This document shows, one piece after another, positions 4,988 to 7,536 of a stretch of 7,536 bases of DNA. Every line of letters begins with the position of its first letter. The stretch's first letter is position 1. The notes beneath the pieces were generated by a model. It had not been told where the DNA came from. It ran no database searches and saw only the letters and a program-made list of their open reading frames with translations. A program made the translations under genes and the position numbers. Origin of the DNA: GCA-002784865 sp035646815 (lineage in GTDB: Bacteria > Patescibacteriota > Microgenomatia > Levybacterales > UBA12049); the NCBI GenBank assembly GCA_035646815.1, contig DASRON010000016.1, forward strand, positions 1-7,536, written 5' to 3'.

Positions 4988-7536
4988 ATGTTTAAGCCTG
5001 TATCAAGTCAAGTAAGTTTTCCAAAACTTGAAGAAGAGATAACAAATTACTGGAAGAAAAATAAAATATTTGAAAAATCTATTGAGTCTCGTTCTAAAGA
5101 TAAAAAGTGGACATTTTTAGATGGCCCTCCCTTTATTACAGGAAGTCCTCATTATGGAAGCTTATTATCAAGTCTTCCAAAGGATCTTTTTGGCAGATAT
5201 TTTACAATGAAAGGTTTTAGGGTTCGTCGTGTTTGGGGATGGGATGGCCATGGTCTTCCAATTGAAAACAAAGTTGAAAATAAGCTTAATATTAAAAGAA
5301 AAAAAGATATTGAAGAAAAAATAGGAATAGATAAGTTTATTTTAGAATGTAAAAATTACGTTTCAGAAGTGTCTTTAGAATGGGAATGGTACATAGATAG
5401 AATTGGAAGATGGGTTGATTTTAAAAACGCATATAAAACCTGGGACCAAGACTACATGGAGTCTGTAATGTGGGTTTTTAAACAGATGTATGACAAGGGA
5501 CATATTTATAAAGGTCTTCGGGTTTCTTTGTATTGCCCACATTGCTCAACTCCTGTTTCAAATTTTGAAGTCGCAATGGATGCAGAAAATTATCGTGACA
5601 TAGAAGAACATTCAACAACATACATGTATGAACTAAAAGAAGAAAAAGGAACTTATCTTCTTGCTTGGTCAACAACTCCTTGGACAAAGATTGGAACATC
5701 TGCATTAGCTGTTAATGCTGATATATATTATGAAAAAGTAGAACAAGAAGGTAAAAAATACATCTTGGCAAGTAATACCTTAGAAAAAGTTATTAATGGA
5801 AAGTATAAGAAAATAGGAAAACCGTTTAAAGGGAAAGAGCTTTTATATAAAGAATTTATTCCTCATTTTGATTTTTACAAAATAGAAAAGGATAAAAAAG
5901 CATTTATTGTTGTAGGGGACTTGTTTGTTTCATCTGATGAAGGAACTGGAATAGTTACTCTTGCTGCGTACGGAGAAGATGATTTAAGAGTTATGCAAAA
6001 AGAGAACATAGAGCTTGTTATTTATGTTGATGATGAAGGGATGATTGATAGTAACGTGCCTCTTTTCGGAGATATGTATTACCTTAAAGCAAATAAAGAA
6101 GTAGATAGAGTCTTAAAAGAAAAAGGACTTATTTATAAAGAGGAAAACTACACTCATTCTGTTGCACATTGCTGGAGATGTGCAACTCGTCTTTTTTATA
6201 ACCCTCAAAATGCTTGGTATGTAAACATTCAGAACTTAAAACCTAAACTAAAAAAAACAAATGAGAAAATTAATTGGTATCCAGAGCACTTTAAAAACGG
6301 TAGATTTTTAAAAAGTCTTGAAAATGCTCCTGATTGGAATATCTCAAGAAGCAGATATTGGGGCTCTCCTGTTCCTGTTTGGGAATGTAAGTGTGGAGAG
6401 CGTTTTGTTCCGTCCTCAATAGAGGAGCTTGAAAAAGAGTCAGGTCAAAAAGTAACAGATCTTCATAGACCTGAGATCGATAAAATTACGGTTAAATGTG
6501 ATAAATGCAAAAGTGAGGTAAAAAGAGTTCCTGAAGTCTTAGATAGCTGGATAGAATCTGGAAGTGCATCATTTGCTGAAAGGCATTTTCCTTTTGAAGA
6601 AAATGTTAAGCTTAATGATTTCTTTCCACCTGATTTTATTGCAGAGTATACGGGACAAATCAGAGCATGGTTTTACGTTTTACACGTAATAGGAGCAGCC
6701 CTTTATGACACTCCAGCTTTTAAGAATGTTTTAGTAGAAGGGGTGATTTTGGGAACTGATGGAAGAAAAATGAGTAAAAACTATGGTAATTTTCCTGATC
6801 CTAAAGAAATGTTAGAAATTCATGGAGCAGATGCCTTAAGGCTTTATCTTTTAGGAAGTTCCGTAATGCACGGAGAGGATATTTTAATTTCAGAAGAACA
6901 ATATAAGAATCAGGTTAAAAATATTATGCTTACTCTTTGGAATAGTTATAATTTTTTTATAACTTATGCAAACATAGACAAATATGACTTATTAGATAAA
7001 AATTTAGATACTTCAGGAAACATTTTAGATAAATGGATTTTATCAAAATTAAATAAACTTACTTTAGAAGTGACAAATGGTTTGGATAAATATGATACTG
7101 TCTTAGCTATTGCTAGTATCCAAAAATTTATAAATGATTTTTCAACTTGGTATATAAGAAGAAGTAGAGATAGGGTAGGATTTCTTGAGGAAAATAAAAA
7201 AGATAAAAAAATGTTTTTTAATACTTCTTATGAAGTGTTAACAACGCTTTGTAAACTTCTTGCACCGATTACTCCTTTTATAGCAGAGGATATGTTTATT
7301 AATCTAACAAAAAAAGAATCGGTTCACCTTGAAAATTGGCCTGAAGTTAAAAAAGAATTAATTAATGAAAAACTTGAAGAGGAAATGGTTTTTGTAAGAG
7401 AGTTATCTGAATCAGGACATGCTTTAAGAAAAGAAGCAAATTTAAAAGTAAGAATACCGTTACTAAAAGGAGAATATTCATTAAATAAAAAATTAGAAGA
7501 TGATTTGCAAAAGCTTTTAAAAGATGAGTTAAATAT
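4988..7536 (+). CDS. ileS: Isoleucyl-tRNA synthetase, type 2, 3' truncated by window edge
   Basis: IleRS charges tRNA(Ile) with isoleucine in the cytoplasm. The 849 visible codons cover most of a protein that is usually about 1000-1050 residues. The N-terminus has DGPPF...SPHYGS (45-58), the class I first signature in type 2 style but with Ser58 in place of the second His, then GWDGHGLP (84-91). The CP1 editing domain spans about 180-400 and carries WSTTPWT (227-233) and GTGIVTLAAYGEDD (319-332). KMSKN (594-598) is the second signature. Cysteine pairs 183/186 with 395/398, and 467/469 with 504/507, probably bind two zinc ions. The anticodon-binding domain starts near 680 and includes WYIRRSR. 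In the editing pocket the conserved Asn and His both align with Thr (237, 324) and the 324-332 loop is one residue short, so post-transfer editing may be lost. Type 2 enzymes are typically mupirocin-resistant. The start is fixed by the promoter. Confidence 0.96.
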   Translation, partial: MFKPVSSQVSFPKLEEEITNYWKKNKIFEKSIESRSKDKKWTFLDGPPFITGSPHYGSLLSSLPKDLFGRYFTMKGFRVRRVWGWDGHGLPIENKVENKLNIKRKKDIEEKIGIDKFILECKNYVSEVSLEWEWYIDRIGRWVDFKNAYKTWDQDYMESVMWVFKQMYDKGHIYKGLRVSLYCPHCSTPVSNFEVAMDAENYRDIEEHSTTYMYELKEEKGTYLLAWSTTPWTKIGTSALAVNADIYYEKVEQEGKKYILASNTLEKVINGKYKKIGKPFKGKELLYKEFIPHFDFYKIEKDKKAFIVVGDLFVSSDEGTGIVTLAAYGEDDLRVMQKENIELVIYVDDEGMIDSNVPLFGDMYYLKANKEVDRVLKEKGLIYKEENYTHSVAHCWRCATRLFYNPQNAWYVNIQNLKPKLKKTNEKINWYPEHFKNGRFLKSLENAPDWNISRSRYWGSPVPVWECKCGERFVPSSIEELEKESGQKVTDLHRPEIDKITVKCDKCKSEVKRVPEVLDSWIESGSASFAERHFPFEENVKLNDFFPPDFIAEYTGQIRAWFYVLHVIGAALYDTPAFKNVLVEGVILGTDGRKMSKNYGNFPDPKEMLEIHGADALRLYLLGSSVMHGEDILISEEQYKNQVKNIMLTLWNSYNFFITYANIDKYDLLDKNLDTSGNILDKWILSKLNKLTLEVTNGLDKYDTVLAIASIQKFINDFSTWYIRRSRDRVGFLEENKKDKKMFFNTSYEVLTTLCKLLAPITPFIAEDMFINLTKKESVHLENWPEVKKELINEKLEEEMVFVRELSESGHALRKEANLKVRIPLLKGEYSLNKKLEDDLQKLLKDELN

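Noticed and set aside
5478..5705. Open frame of 75 codons on the minus strand within ileS
   Set aside because: It lies opposite the highly conserved CP1 region of ileS and has no supporting signal.
4988..7536. Alternative genetic code (TGA read as glycine, as in some Candidate Phyla Radiation groups)
   Set aside because: No in-frame TGA occurs in 849 codons of ileS or in the other genes, and conserved glycines use GGN codons.

Overview
The window looks like chromosome from a Candidate Phyla Radiation (Patescibacteria) bacterium, most likely of the Microgenomates type. The reasons are AT-rich DNA (roughly one third G+C by eye), very short or absent intergenic spaces, a type 2 (eukaryote-like) isoleucyl-tRNA synthetase, a six-helix half-size MFS protein, and small conserved proteins of a style common in these genomes. 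The lineage call is inference from gene style. The standard genetic code fits: no in-frame TGA occurs in any gene.

Layout. Bases 1-188 hold a possible gene tail, two candidate promoters, a short palindrome and a possible 19-codon leader ORF. These are followed by a SET-domain protein (189-593, +), a compact Pif1-family helicase (684-1994, +) and an unrecognised 234-residue protein (2081-2785, +). A tightly coupled four-gene operon runs leftward from 4906 to 2778. In order of transcription it encodes a half-size MFS membrane protein, an exported protein with a double-psi-barrel-like region, a small helical protein and an FKBP prolyl isomerase. Its 3' end overlaps the 234-residue gene tail to tail by 8 bases. 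An 81-base divergent promoter region (4907-4987) separates it from ileS, which starts at 4988 and runs off the right edge with 849 codons visible.

Two things stand out. First, the IleRS keeps the fold and zinc ligands of its family but has lost key editing-site residues: the Asn after TTPWT and the His of the GTGIVH motif both align with Thr, and the following loop is one residue short. It also has an altered first signature (HYGS instead of HxGH). This suggests an enzyme with weak or absent clearance of Val-tRNA(Ile). Second, all four transcription units with a recognisable promoter have the -10 box ending 6 or 7 bases before the start codon, which predicts leaderless mRNAs. Inside the leftward operon, genes are joined by TAATG, ATGA and TAAtATG junctions with no clear Shine-Dalgarno, which suggests translational coupling.

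How the genes work together: ileS supplies translation and appears to be independent of its neighbours. The leftward operon may concern the cell envelope (a membrane protein plus an exported barrel protein, with a cytoplasmic folding helper), but no pathway is proven. The SET, helicase and 234-residue genes appear to be single transcription units.
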